Assembly: GCA_036345935.2 (NCBI GenBank)
Contig: JADWOT020000004.1
Span: 1,968,860 to 2,032,859, forward strand
From: Taenia hydatigena
Lineage: Eukaryota; Platyhelminthes; Cestoda; Cyclophyllidea; Taeniidae
Length of the DNA stretch: 64,000 nt
Direction of reading: 5' to 3'
This document shows positions 44,251 through 54,959 of this stretch, in pieces (the first letter of the stretch is position 1; every line of letters begins with the position of its first letter). A model generated the notes under the pieces. That model was not told where the DNA came from. It saw only the letters and a list, made by a program, of their open reading frames with translations, and did no database searches. Made by a program: the position numbers and the translations under genes.

Positions 44251-45370
44251 GGATGCAATGACCTGCGATGCGTAGTTTTGAAGGGAATACTTTGAATTGT
44301 TGATGGGATAAAGTAGTTAAACAATAGTCAGGATGGTAATATAGATGGCTGTATGCACTGCTTCTGTCACTCTCTTCATGCCTTCCGAACATGCTGTCAC
44401 CCTCGTAGTTCTTGTGTGAGCTGGTGATGGATCCTCATCCACAATGCATTAGCTGATTTCAGCTTCAGTGAGGATGCAGCCAGCCTAACTGATGGTGACA
44501 GCAAGCAAATTTTATCTAACCAAAATAGATGTTGCCTCCTAAGCCTAAACATCAAAGCTGGCTAGTGCATAAGAAAGTTGTTTCTTGCGACTGGGTGTTT
44601 CTGTGCCGATTCTCATGCCGAATTGTCGCATCTTAAGTCTATCTTACATAAATGCCCCAGTTTCCTTTTCTACTCGTTTCCTTAGCTTATGAAGGAGGTG
44701 ATTTGTAGATCATCAACTGCACTGTGATGGTCCAGGGAAAGGATTTACCAGAGGGAAGCACCGTGAACGGTAATTAAGACGGCAAAGAGTGCGTGTCACC
44801 TTCTTGATCAAGGTACATCATTACAATCTCATCCTTTTGCCATGACTTTATAATTCTTGCTTTCTTCACTCCATTACATCATCGACTTGCGAATTTCACT
44901 TCACATTTGCCTAAGCTTCTGCAAATTTTACAGATAAATGTTAGTCAACCATTAAGAGTAATTAGTATTAAACTCTCCTGGTTTCATTGCGAAATAAAAT
45001 TAAGCAGAGAAGGAGATGTTCAGAGCACTGTGCTTCCTCCCTCAAACATCCAGAGACACATGCTCTTGGGTGTGACACCCTCTTCCATACGCGAGGTGCA
45101 AGAGGTGGGCCACAATGCTGTAAAGTAAGCAGTAGTGTAGTCACTTCCCTCCTGCCACCATGAGCTTCTTTCCTTCGACGATAAATAGAAATAAAGATCA
45201 CTGGCCTGTCACGATTTGCGCCATGCTTCAAAAACTGCCAAATTTTAATCGCAAGGGCCAATAAATTGAGATGGGTATCAAAAGCGCTCAAGTAAACTCT
45301 CATTGAGTTATGAACAATGAAGGCAGTGAAGAGGAAGGTGAACTGTTAGTGTCGTATTCAAATAACCAAA
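44251..45370. other. No recognised gene
   Basis: Short open frames only. No repeats of this stretch were seen elsewhere in the window. Confidence 0.45.
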
Positions 45371-45379
45371 GAACTTTAA

Positions 45380-45987
45380 TTGCAAATGGGGCAGGGCAGC
45401 CGCAACAATCTACGAGTTAAGCATTCATCTCTCTACACCTCCTCGTGGCGAATGTGCCTACACAGTCAATGGGTGGAAGAAGTGAGAGACACAGTTGCCT
45501 TAACGGTAGCTAGTGAGGCAAGGGCGAGTAGCGACTCGCATGAGCGCAACGTCGCCTTTCTAGATGACAGCGGAGTCAAGGGCTTGGGCAGTCCAAATTC
45601 ATGGAGCTCATTAAACTCGAGTCACGTGCGAGCGAAAGCGTTCACCGTGTACCGGTCCTCACTACAAGCTACTTCAATGCGTACAACCACTTAGAGGTGA
45701 GAGTAGCTCCTTTTTGGCCTAAAATGTGATCTCACAGCCGAGATCAACGCCAAGGAGAACAGAGAGGTTTTTAAATAATTTTGCATTTACTAGCTGCACG
45801 CATCTTGTTACTGTGCAGATGCTGTGACTTCAAAAGCTGCATCGCAATAGCTTTAGCTATCTCTTTTGCTTTGCTCATGGTTCCATTGAGTTTAGGCGTA
45901 CGTTGGGGGATTGGCTCTGCCTCGAATTCCACTGAGCTCACGTTCAGTCAGGCACCTAGCAGGACTGCGAGAAATGCCACACGATAA
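45380..45987 (+). other. Possible exons, unrecognised; partner at 9.0-9.2 kb
   Basis: The frame 45,380-45,694 (104 codons, SDSHERNVAFLDDSGVKGLG in its middle) is open where the 9 kb partner is broken, and residues such as SHE, DSGV and QAT-like ends are shared. The frame 45,781-45,987 holds a strong hydrophobic helix (CIAIALAISFALLMVPLSLG) followed by a Ser/Thr-rich tail, like a membrane anchor. No family was assigned and the link between the two frames is not shown. Confidence 0.25.
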
Positions 45988-46054
45988 TGTCAACGCTTTT
46001 GTGAAATGCTGTGCGGTATCTTATTTCATTAGTCTTGGCTTTCACTGCTGTCAC

Positions 46055-46425
46055 CAGGGAAGCTTTCAAGTGATGCACTAAGACCTCTTCCATTTATTTT
46101 GCCAAAAGTACTCATTCGCATCATCGTTTTTATTTGCAACAAATCCCACACTTGCAGCATGCCTTTTCCACAATGATTTCGACGGTTCGCTGACGAATTT
46201 GCGCAAGCTGTGGCACAATGCTCAAGGACATGCCCAATTGCTGAAGCCTTCAGGTGATGAACCAGGACTTCTTCCATTCATTTTCCCAACACTAGCCATC
46301 TATATTATCGTTTGCGTTGGCAACAAATCCTACACTTGCAGCATGCCGAATTCGTGACGAATTTGTGCAAGCTGGGCACAACGCTCATGGACATGCCTAC
46401 TTGCTGACGTGGAGTGATGGATATG
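46055..46425. repeat. Tandem duplication of about 195 bases
   Basis: Bases 46,055-46,245 and 46,250-46,425 share 'gcaacaaatcc.acacttgcagcatgcc', 'tgacgaatttg.gcaagctg' and 'cttccatt.attttgcc'. The second unit has a deletion after the 'gcatgcc' run. The minus-strand open frame over the first unit is not kept in the second. Confidence 0.65.
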
Positions 46426-47669
46426 AAGCGCAGTTGAATTCCTTCCAGAGAGAGGCAGAATTTTAGTTATTTTGCACATGTTAAACTCTTATTAATAGGC
46501 ATTTCACTGCACCTAATGCGTCCCAGATTTGAATGATGTCTTAGTCAGGACCAAGTTAACTCTTACCGTGCTGTTTACGCACTCGCCTTATCAGATCGCT
46601 GTACGCTATACTTTAGCCATGCGACTGGGCCAAGGTCATTTCGTGTGGCAGACAAGCAGCGGAAATGAAGGCTTCACATTGACACCTTCCTCTCTGACAT
46701 TAGCAAACAAATGACATAGTTGCACCTTCCCCAACTTCGGTGCCACCACCAATGCGAGAGACACTTACAAAAGGGAGGAAAGCATTAATAATAGACAAAG
46801 TGTTAAGGCATTTATCAAAAGACGATAATTTTTCTCGTCCCAACGACACAATTATGTGTAAAATTACGATTCGTATGATATTGTTTCTTGCTGAGAAAGA
46901 ATGACTAATGACTAGACGTGCGATTGGTTGGCTCAACGACTTCTACAGTCGTCAAGACTGCAAGAAATAATTTGTTAACCTTAAGAACGGCAGAGTTAGC
47001 CACAAGCCAGCGAAATGATGGAAACTTTTGAACCTCGACCACACAGACCATTGGTTGTACTGTCAACAGATTTTGGCAGCACGAGTGGCTCACATCGAAA
47101 TTCATTGGCAGAGTAAAGGCGGTGTTCCGACCACTAAAACTGTTCAGATGAGGAGCAAAAGATGATCCGCATTTCCTCACTCATTCGCACTCTACAGTGA
47201 AATCGACTAGAATATAGCAGAACGTGATGGCTACCGACCCTGAATCCAGTCGCCCTTTCCTTCTCCTTGCAGCGTCGCTTTAATCTAACAATGCTTGGAG
47301 CCACAAAGTGTGTAGATTGAGCTTCTTCCCTAACAACCATCACACACAGTGCAAATGCGTAGTTGACGTGGCAGTGACGCCATCAGTGCTCTAAATCTCA
47401 CCTTCCCTTTAACGTTCACCATGTCTACAACTCAAGCATTCCACATAGATAAGGGTTGTCTCTCATTATAGATTGCTTCAAAGCCTACAACCCCTGCTGC
47501 TGCCAATGTTACTAGGGGCAGTGGTCGCATGAATGCCGATGCTGCTCTATTCTATTCTCTCCTTTTGCTTTCCATTATACAAAGCTCTATCACAGATTTT
47601 TTTCTTACTTCAGTCTTGTAATAGCATTTTTACTCGATCAGTCGCACTAATGCTGCATAAAACGAGGCT

Positions 47670-49130
47670 GTGTGCGGAGCTAAGCGACAAATCGTAGGAG
47701 CGAAGGAGCAAATTATGTTGCCAGCACAGTCCATTCATATTAGCTATATAGGAAGAATTGTTCCCAGTGCATCCATGGCTCGTGGTCGTAACTCACACCG
47801 GTTCATCAAGGTAGGGCCAAAACACTGCGCAGGCGTCCCGACACGCCAAAGAGGCATTCAACCACCATTTGCGCCACTGCAACTCATCATAGGACAGATG
47901 GATTCAACGGCCCAGTTACCATCATCGGATGACATGTGAGTAGGAGAAAGTGCTCAGCTGACTGAAAGCTAATGCCCTGCTATTCACACCTTTAAAAGCA
48001 GACTGTGGGTAAAGGCCAGCAAGTTAGTGGTGTTTTGTGTAGTTGCACTGTGCAAATGGCGGAAATACGAAAACTGATTCTTGCAACAGAGCACAAAATT
48101 GTTACCGACAACCCAAACGGCGGCCGGATGACGATGCCTGAGCGGAGAATCATTCGAAACTGGCTGTTTCTTCTGTTCTGTTTTAACGAATTTTGTTGTT
48201 TTCGTCTTTCACACATTGATGTCATATCAACCGACGGCACAAATGCCAACAAGTAAAAGCTTATCATAATGAAGTAGTAGTACTAATAAACGGACAGGCC
48301 TAGGTGGTTTGCATAATTTCCATACCCCTAATGCGAAACTCTTGAAAGCCTTGCCGTCAACTAGTTCTGCCTCCGGTCAACTCATCCCAACTCAGCTCCA
48401 CTTCGCCGATCTCACACCTCCTTCTGGGCTCGTTGGGATTACTGGAAGCAGTCTTCTCATTCACAATGTCACTTCACAATTTGTGATTTTATCCACTGCT
48501 TCTGACGATAACTAGCTCATTACTTAGTAATCAGGCTACAACCTTTCCATCCGTATTCATCGTGCATTGATGTAACTGTTTGGTGCTTGCACTGACTTCT
48601 ACCAAGGAAAGGAGTGTCTTGAGCGCCAACGCCTTCCAATGTGGCTTCATTTTAATCGTTTTTTATTGCTAGTAACCACTTACACTAAAGCTAGGTGCAA
48701 ATGGAATCTCGAAATACAAATGAGCATATGAACTTCCGCTTGATTTAGTAGTCAGTGGGAGTGGTCCCGTGTGGAGTCACTTCAAATTGACTGGCTTTGA
48801 CTCCACACCAGAGATCGATGCAGGCGCTGTGGTAAAGACGAAACACCAACAGATCATCTCTCCTCGCAATTCCTCCTCCCTCCCATTTACAGTTGCTTTT
48901 CGCTTTTGCAACAATATTCACCGACTCATCAGCTGCAGCAGCACCAGCATCGAAGCAGACTGCTTGACAATTCTCGGAAAGCAGCTTATTTTGGCTCTGG
49001 CCAACTGCCTGCAACTGAATGTTTGGCTCCACTTCTGTAGCAATTCTATTCCCCTACCAACATGTCAGGAGGTAAAGAAAATCATCTTCAACAAACATTT
49101 TATTTATAGTAAAGCGTTTAGTTAGTAGTA
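47670..49130 (+). other. Group of possible exons upstream of block X copy 2, unrecognised
   Basis: Three plus-strand frames have protein-like composition: 47,670-47,939 (ends TAQLPSSDDM just before GTGAGT), 48,309-48,515 (LHFADLTPPSGLVGITGSSL) and 48,769-49,125 (SPRNSSSLPFTVAFRFCNNI). The last faintly recalls the variable N-terminal domain of NPEPL1-type M17 proteins, where a Ser-Arg-His-Asn-Ser stretch precedes hydrophobic helices. That would fit the M17-like pieces downstream, but the similarity is weak. The frames are not shown to be joined by splicing. Confidence 0.2.
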
Positions 49131-50233
49131 AAACAATCGGTCCGTCACCCCTTCCGTGGTACTGTCCACCTTTTCACACCATTTGCAACTACACATGTCC
49201 TTCATCCCTCGGTCTGTGGAAGAGATCAGTGTCGATGGTGTGATTGTGGTAAGTACACAAATCAAACAATGAAAAGGATTTGGCGTTGTAGTTGTCGCTG
49301 ATGGTATCTGCGCTCGTGAAGCATTAGTTGACCCATCTCACGTGAGGTCAACCATCAATGACGCACTCCCATACATGAGACAAAGTGGCTTATGCTCATC
49401 CATTCCGCCAGCACACTAACAATATCAACTGACGCGACAAATACCAACAAGTAAAAGCTTATATTTACCATTACCTAATGATTCACATAAAGCACAGATG
49501 GAAGGAAGCGTAAGACGCTGTCACATGGACATCACATCAGCTCGAATTATCGCGATTGTGAGTAGTTAGGAGGTGCACAAGCAATAACTTGAGCAATGAA
49601 CCAAATGCACTGGATGAGGCACCCTTTGATTGCGATTGAAAAGCAAGCTCGTTAAGGAGACGTTGATTTTATCCGTTGCCAACTTGCTGTAATGTAGATA
49701 AATTTGGGTTACAGTCGCGAAGCATCATTTGGAGTATTGAATTCCATGATTAAAGCTGATTACGGCTAAGGAGAAAAGTAGAAGGCGATATTGAATGCTC
49801 TGCTGCTCTTGCGCCACATGTCTGCCTAAGCATCCTAAATTTCATTTTATCATGATGGTTACGTTCGGAAACAACTGAAACAAGCATCGTGACCTACACT
49901 AACCGGATGATGGGCACCAGTAGTTGACACATCTCTTCTGTGCTAATTCACTTGGCAATCGAAGGAGCACAAACGAACAGCGGTAGGGTAGAGGAGAAGC
50001 AAAAGCAGATAAGGAGAGGCCACGGCAAGAAATAGCTCACGAACGTGGACTACTTAAAGCTCTGTTTGTATCTCGCATCAAGGAGACCTGATGGCGATCG
50101 CATTTGGACGTCGTCGGTGTTTGCCAAGGTGCCACGTTTTGAGCTGTACAGTGTTCCACTACTCCACTAAGGTTAAATCACTTTGAACGCAGATGTGTAG
50201 ACTCATTGCAATGCGGAACAATGGGCCATTTGG

Positions 50234-50698
50234 ATGTTGGTAGAAACAAAATATTATGATTTCATTAATGGTAGATGTAGATGGCAAAACGAGGCTGGTA
50301 CAGAGGCGCAGATGCCGAATTCATCTTCACTCTTTGTGCCCTCCGTCGACATTCCGCTTTTACAGTTATTATCACGTTTTGTAGGAGTTATCTCGCAATA
50401 TTATGCCATCAATCAGGCACCGTCTTTTTGTGTCTCTTTGTCTACAACACTTGTGCCTACTCGCCACGAGGCTCTTTTGACGATTAAAAGGACTTTTTAC
50501 TGCTACTCTCATTTGATGCTCTCAATGGCTAATCATGCATTAACAGATTCGCAAGACATTGAGTGGTTGGGTGTCAACAGCACCGAACAAGGCTGCCTTC
50601 ATGTGTCTGTTCATCTCTACATACATGCATGTGCCAGTGGCAAAAGGGTAATCCGCGCCACTCCGTGTTCGGCTTGCTTCCGCATTGGTAATCCTTGA
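50234..50698 (+). pseudogene. Chimeric open frame: RING-CH 5'-like start plus M17-like C-terminal piece
   Basis: The 154-codon frame starts within the same region as the 38,240 fragment. Residues 29-60 (NSSSLFVPSVDIPLLQ...) correspond to the RING-CH 5' fragment. Residues 110-149 (EWLGVNSTEQGCLHVSVHLY then IHACASGKRVIRAT) recall the M17 C-terminal region Trp-Leu-His-Val-Asp-Ile-Ala...His-Ser-Gly-Glu-Arg-Ala-Thr. The frame is open across the junction, which could be chance. No catalytic residues are present. Confidence 0.35.
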
Positions 50699-51220
50699 CC
50701 ATTGAGTCTTGGAGGTCACTGATCTAATCAAGTCGCACATCTCGTCTGTGGTGTTCATTCTACAGCCTATGCGTAATGTTTGCTAAGGGAAGTAGCAAGG
50801 TTATTCGACCACTAATTGACGCAGAGCAGAGACACGGCAACATCAGCACGACTGAACTCTCGAACAGTGGTTTCATTCACTGCGCACCATCGTCGTTGTG
50901 ATGCTGCATCCTCACGGACTACAAAGATTTATAATTAAACAAATGATGCCGATGATTACCAATGGAACCGGTCTTGAGGATTGGCATGTCGAATAAAATT
51001 TTGTATCATGTCTAGTATTCCATTCTCCAGATGGAAGGGAACATCTAACGTAACTGGAGATTTCGTCACTGACGAACTAGACAAGTGCACAAACACCAAG
51101 CGCAGCTAGTGATGACTTAGGCGCTTAGCGTTTCCCTTAATTCGATCTCACCTGACTCCTCCTTTGAGACAATGCAATCAACAACGCATTCCGCTTAGAC
51201 CAATACGACAGAGCATTACG

Positions 51221-51406
51221 ATGACCACAAGTGCCAAGTGTATCATTGTTGATGCAGCAAAGCTTCATGCGGTTGTTGGTCTTGTGGTAGAGGCATCTAC
51301 TCTCCTCGATGGGATCACTTGGGCACATCCTTCTGTTCGCCTCAATCACCACTTGGCCACGGCAATCGGTCGTGCAGACCACTGTGGCCTCACAGTCGTC
51401 GCATGA
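51221..51406 (+). pseudogene. M17-like piece (block X copy 2)
   Basis: Reads MTTSAKCIIVDAAKLHAVVG at the start and ATAIGRADHCGLTVVA at the end, then stops. It recalls the M17 stretch Ala-Asp-Ile-Ile-Leu-Asp-Met-Ala-Thr-Leu-Thr-Gly followed about 35 residues later by Ala-Gly-Arg-Lys-Cys-Gly-Asp-Leu-Val; the spacing here is about five residues longer. It lies before the piece at 51,480 that matches an earlier part of the M17 domain, so the order is not that of a working gene. Confidence 0.4.
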
Positions 51407-51479
51407 ACAATGCACAGCATGCACGATTGCATGCAGCAGCGACTTCGGTTGACACCGATTCTTAGCTTACTTCACTAGC

Positions 51480-51900
51480 ATGGACGGTTGTTGTAAAGTG
51501 CACTGGACCGACGGATGCATGGATCGGAAAATGGCAATGATGGCTAAAAATTGTATTAGATACGGGGCGGCTGGTCATACAAACGAATGTCACCATATTG
51601 TATGTGTTGGGAGCATTCGAATGTGCAGGTAATGCATTGCGGATCATGCGCTGTGAACAGAGGATACCTCGAAGCTTCGTGATCCTCTCTTCGCACATCC
51701 TAACGTCGAATTGAATAACTCACACACATTCGTAAACCATTTAACAATCTTTAAGTTTCGCAGTGGAATAGCTTTTAAATGTAAACACACCGAAGAAGGA
51801 GAAATGCTATATCTTCACAAAGTGGTGACATGGATGATCGATTGTGAGGGGAATGAACAAACACTGTGCAGGAATGAGAAGGAGCTCTAGAGTGTCCAGC
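51480..51900 (+). pseudogene. M17-like core piece, decayed (block X copy 2)
   Basis: Same layout as 39,650-40,085: KNCIRYGAAGHTNECHHI, a frameshift, VELNNSHTFVNHLTIF, then TCTTTAAG where copy 1 has an acceptor-like TCTTTAG. Stops follow at several points. Confidence 0.35.
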
Positions 51901-51999
51901 AGAAGGTAACCCCTCCTCCTCATTCAATCCCTCACCATCGCAGCGCAACCCAACCCCGCAATTTATTTCCTCGAAGGTTCTTCCACCACATACACGTAG

Positions 52000-52215
52000 C
52001 TTGTTCGAGGAGAGGCTGTTACGAATTTGCACGGGACTGAAATCCGCAAAACGACGATCTTAGCGAAGCCGCCACTAACGAGGCTCATTATTCCAGAGAG
52101 GAAGAGAGAGCACAACAGTCCTGTGGGAGTATTGGTGAATGCGGCAGCACTCGACCAAATCAACCAGCATGTGAGGATTGGCACAGGGATTTCAAAACTG
52201 CAGGACTTCCACTAA
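52000..52215 (+). CDS. 'GTEIRK' exon, longest copy, unknown function
   Basis: After ACACGTAG the frame is open for 71 residues to a stop: LVRGEAVTNLHGTEIRKTTI, LAKPPLTRLIIPERKREHNS, PVGVLVNAAALDQINQHVRI, GTGISKLQDFH. Comparison with 40,174 and the inverted 29.5 kb copy shows that several differences keep the residue (IPE/IQE, LDQIN/LNQIN). It would be a terminal exon. I do not recognise the family. Its neighbours are M17-like relics on the same strand and a RING-CH exon on the other strand. Confidence 0.35.
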   Translation, partial: LVRGEAVTNLHGTEIRKTTILAKPPLTRLIIPERKREHNSPVGVLVNAAALDQINQHVRIGTGISKLQDFH

Positions 52216-52478
52216 AAAGAAAAAGAACTGCTATCCGTCTGTCATCCATCTACGATAATGCACTGGTTAGGCGAAATTTCATTAACGGTGGATGGATGCG
52301 TAGTGGACGAATGAATGAATGGAAGCTGATACAGAGCATGGCTGCCATCCAATTGCAAGCAAATATTTTCAAGTATGTATTAACCAGACTGTTCTGTAAA
52401 AGGCTATTTAAAAAAAACAGGTTTACTTATAGATGAAATAACTTTTTATGCGCATGTATGCATAAGGTGCCTTCTTAC

Positions 52479-52829
52479 TTTCCACTGCTGCACGCCTTTA
52501 TCCTGCCTGGCCTGTCTGCGCATGACATACTTAAAGTGGCACAGCTCGCATTCCTCCGACCGACTGACTTCAATCCAGTGTTGAATGCACCACTAGTGGA
52601 CATGCTTCACGCTTCCACTACACAGGCATGGCGCAATCAATCGTCCACGAGACTCCCACTCGCAATCATTCGTCAATTCGTCTGATTGGTGGCATATTCG
52701 GCAAAACGGCGCGTCATTAGCAAATCTGCTACGCAAAGAACCGAGCCTTTGCGTGTTTTGTGTTCTGCACGGCATTGACCAAAGTAAAGCAGAGAAGATG
52801 AAGGTGTTGGAGGAGAACGGCAGTGACAT
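52479..52829 (-). pseudogene. RING-CH domain exon with a nonsense codon
   Basis: The minus strand is homologous to 40,649-41,014. The frame runs from 52,829 through FCRICHQSDELTND and LIAPCLCSGSVKHVH, then TAG at 52,595-52,593 where copy 1 has CAG (Gln). Beyond it the frame continues WCIQHWIEVSRSEECELCH to a conserved GTAAG donor at 52,478-52,474. All eight zinc ligands are still encoded. One base change explains the stop, so inactivation is probably recent. Confidence 0.75.
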
Positions 52830-52945
52830 GTTGCCGCTTGTAAGGCAATCTCGAATGAAGGAATGGACGAAACGATAAACTTATCAGCTACAATTCAGTT
52901 GAATTCTGCTGTTTATCACTCCCCTTCCTCCGTCTCCACCTTTGC

Positions 52946-53329
52946 CTATGTTTTCCTGTTTAAAATTAGCCTTTGAAAGCTAAAACACTTGCCTCAGCCA
53001 ATAATCAAACCTGTTTCATCACATTGGCAAGGCCCTAAACCTTCCTTTCATAAGCATTAAAAGGAATGACCGTGCCAAGTACATACACGATTCACTCTGC
53101 TTGGAACTTTATTCGCCTTTGCATCTATTGCACTGCACTGAGCCCAGATGTATACGACTGTATGGCATCATTGGAGTGCTAAATATGAATGCATCGGAAT
53201 GAGAAAAGGAAGATAATTACAACTTTGGTACACTTTGCTGAATGTCGACCAATATGTTAGCTGGATGTCATAATTTTTGAAAAGAATCGTGGAGTGTAAG
53301 AATTGGTTACTCTATAATGCTTAACATTT
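52946..53329. other. No recognised feature
   Basis: Junction region between block X copy 2 and the segment shared with the start of the window. No open frame of note. Confidence 0.5.
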
Positions 53330-53619
53330 TGCAGAGCATGCGTTGGTTACAGAATCAAAGGATACCGACTTACCAAGAAGTGTGGTGGTTGGTTCCAGCA
53401 GCAAATGAAAGTCGCGCGGATGCAACGCACGTGATTTAATAAAAGCAAGCTCAAGGGCAGTCGAACATTCTAAGATTAGCATTCTGAGTGTGAATGTTAA
53501 AAAATATGTCTAAATTAAATCAGATGCAGAATGATGTTTCACCCCAACATACAAATATTTTTGCCATTCATCTCTATATCCATCATATTTTACGGCATCT
53601 ACCGGTAAATCTTTCATCA

Positions 53620-54955
53620 AGATACTCAAGAATTGCCACAAATTCTTGAAATGAGAGCTTATTTCACTCAGTTCAAAGAATATATATGTAGTACTTTGTT
53701 TGTTGGAACTGCCGGTTTCGGTCAAAGTCACAGAGGTGGCCATTATTTCCCTAGCTGCGTGGGCTGGCTTCCGGGCCAAGGCAGCAGCTTACTTCCCTCT
53801 GCCCATTGAATTGGTGCATTCTGCCCTAGTATTCTGCCTTTTTTCCCTTGAGGGGGCCTCGGGACGCTACAACCACGTACACACGGCTCTTGATTAAAGT
53901 GTTTGTCGGTTATGAGCATAAGTAGGGCAATTTAAGCAGATGATTATCTGCATCGAAGCCAGAATAGGCAAGAATTAGCTTAGGCCGACATCAGATGGTC
54001 AGCTTAGCCACCAATAAGGTGTCACAGTCGGACTATCATTTCTCCATCAGCATGTACGTGACAACTTCTCTTGCAAATCGGATTCAATTAATTGGATTAA
54101 GAAGTGTGTGCCACATTGGTTACCTTCTAATAATCACACCACGCACCATTATCTTCATGGGAGGGGCATTCTATCGAGATTAAGTCCATCAGATTGACAT
54201 CAAGTTGTACTGGAGCAATTGCTTGGATGTCAGAATGAAGCAGTTGTGAGGGTTCGGTTCATCATTGTGGAGAGTGGCAAAGGATTGAGGGGTTATGACG
54301 CGTCACAGACACGTCATGCGGAAAAATTGCGTGAGGTCAGATCAATCCCACCCCAGTGAGGGACCGTCCCAGTAACTGAATCCGAGATGTGGATGATGTT
54401 TGTTAGTTAACTTTGGTGCCAAAACAAAGACTCCATGATGGGGTCGTTCACCCCCCACTCTTTAAGCAGACCCAACCTCCTCCCCCGATTCGGCTAAATG
54501 TAATAGTTGCGTCGAAACTATGCGTACGAATTGGTTTACTAAAGACAATAATTTTATCTTCTAATGAAAAAGGAATAACAATTATTTTGTATCTAATAGG
54601 CAGTTGGTGCAACTGGCTCCACAGCTACGCAGGTATTCTTTATAGCAGTCGTCCCCTGGAAGGAATGAGTAGTCAATGCCACCATCATGTATAACGCCGA
54701 TGTAACTATCCAAATAGCAACCAATTCGCTAGTCAGTAAATGAGGTAGTCAGGCCTTCAAGCTGGAAGGAGTCTCACGTACCCATGCTTGCATTGACACA
54801 GTAACGCACATTGTTCGAACGAGGTCAAAGGCCAACCCATCGCCGCATGACTCGATTTAGAAGGTGTAATTCTGTCCAAAACAACTTATAAGGGGTAAAG
54901 TGAATTATGATGTGGCATACTATGCTCTAGTCCACCATTGGTTTGTTTGCGCCTC
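53620..54955 (+). repeat. Module Z', copy 1
   Basis: Direct repeat of 61,215-62,565 (offset about 7.59 kb), and in part inverted at 27,405-27,665. Its second half (53,930-54,430) is itself a diverged copy of the first part of block Z (55,060-55,600), including the conserved core at 54,300-54,393. So Z' and Z form an older tandem pair. A plus-strand frame at 53,700-53,897 (VTEVAII.LAAWAGFRAKAA) is open in both copies. Confidence 0.8.
53700..53897 (+). other. Conserved open frame in Z', unrecognised
   Basis: 65 codons here and 65 codons at 61,289-61,486. Both read LE.PVSVKVTEVAII-like starts, WAGFRAKAA, HSALVFCLF and GRYNHVH.ALD, then stop. Another frame over the same bases is also open in part in both copies, so the coding frame is uncertain. 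The 27.4 kb copy has a TAG in place of the Trp codon. Confidence 0.25.
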
Positions 54956-54959
54956 ATTG

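Larger units (their letters stand above)
49499..52945 (+). repeat. Block X copy 2
   Basis: Partner of 37,500-41,230. It lacks the insertions of copy 1 and generally keeps frames open longer, though its RING-CH exon has a nonsense codon. Homology ends near 52,945 (cccttcctccgtct), where copy 1 passes into block Y and copy 2 into other sequence. Confidence 0.85.

Noticed and set aside
53700..53897. Membrane exon of a RING-CH ligase in Z' (hydrophobic AAWAGFRAKAA...HSALVFCLF)
   Set aside because: The hydrophobic stretches are short, two frames are partly open, and there is no similarity to exon 2 of the 35.2 kb gene.
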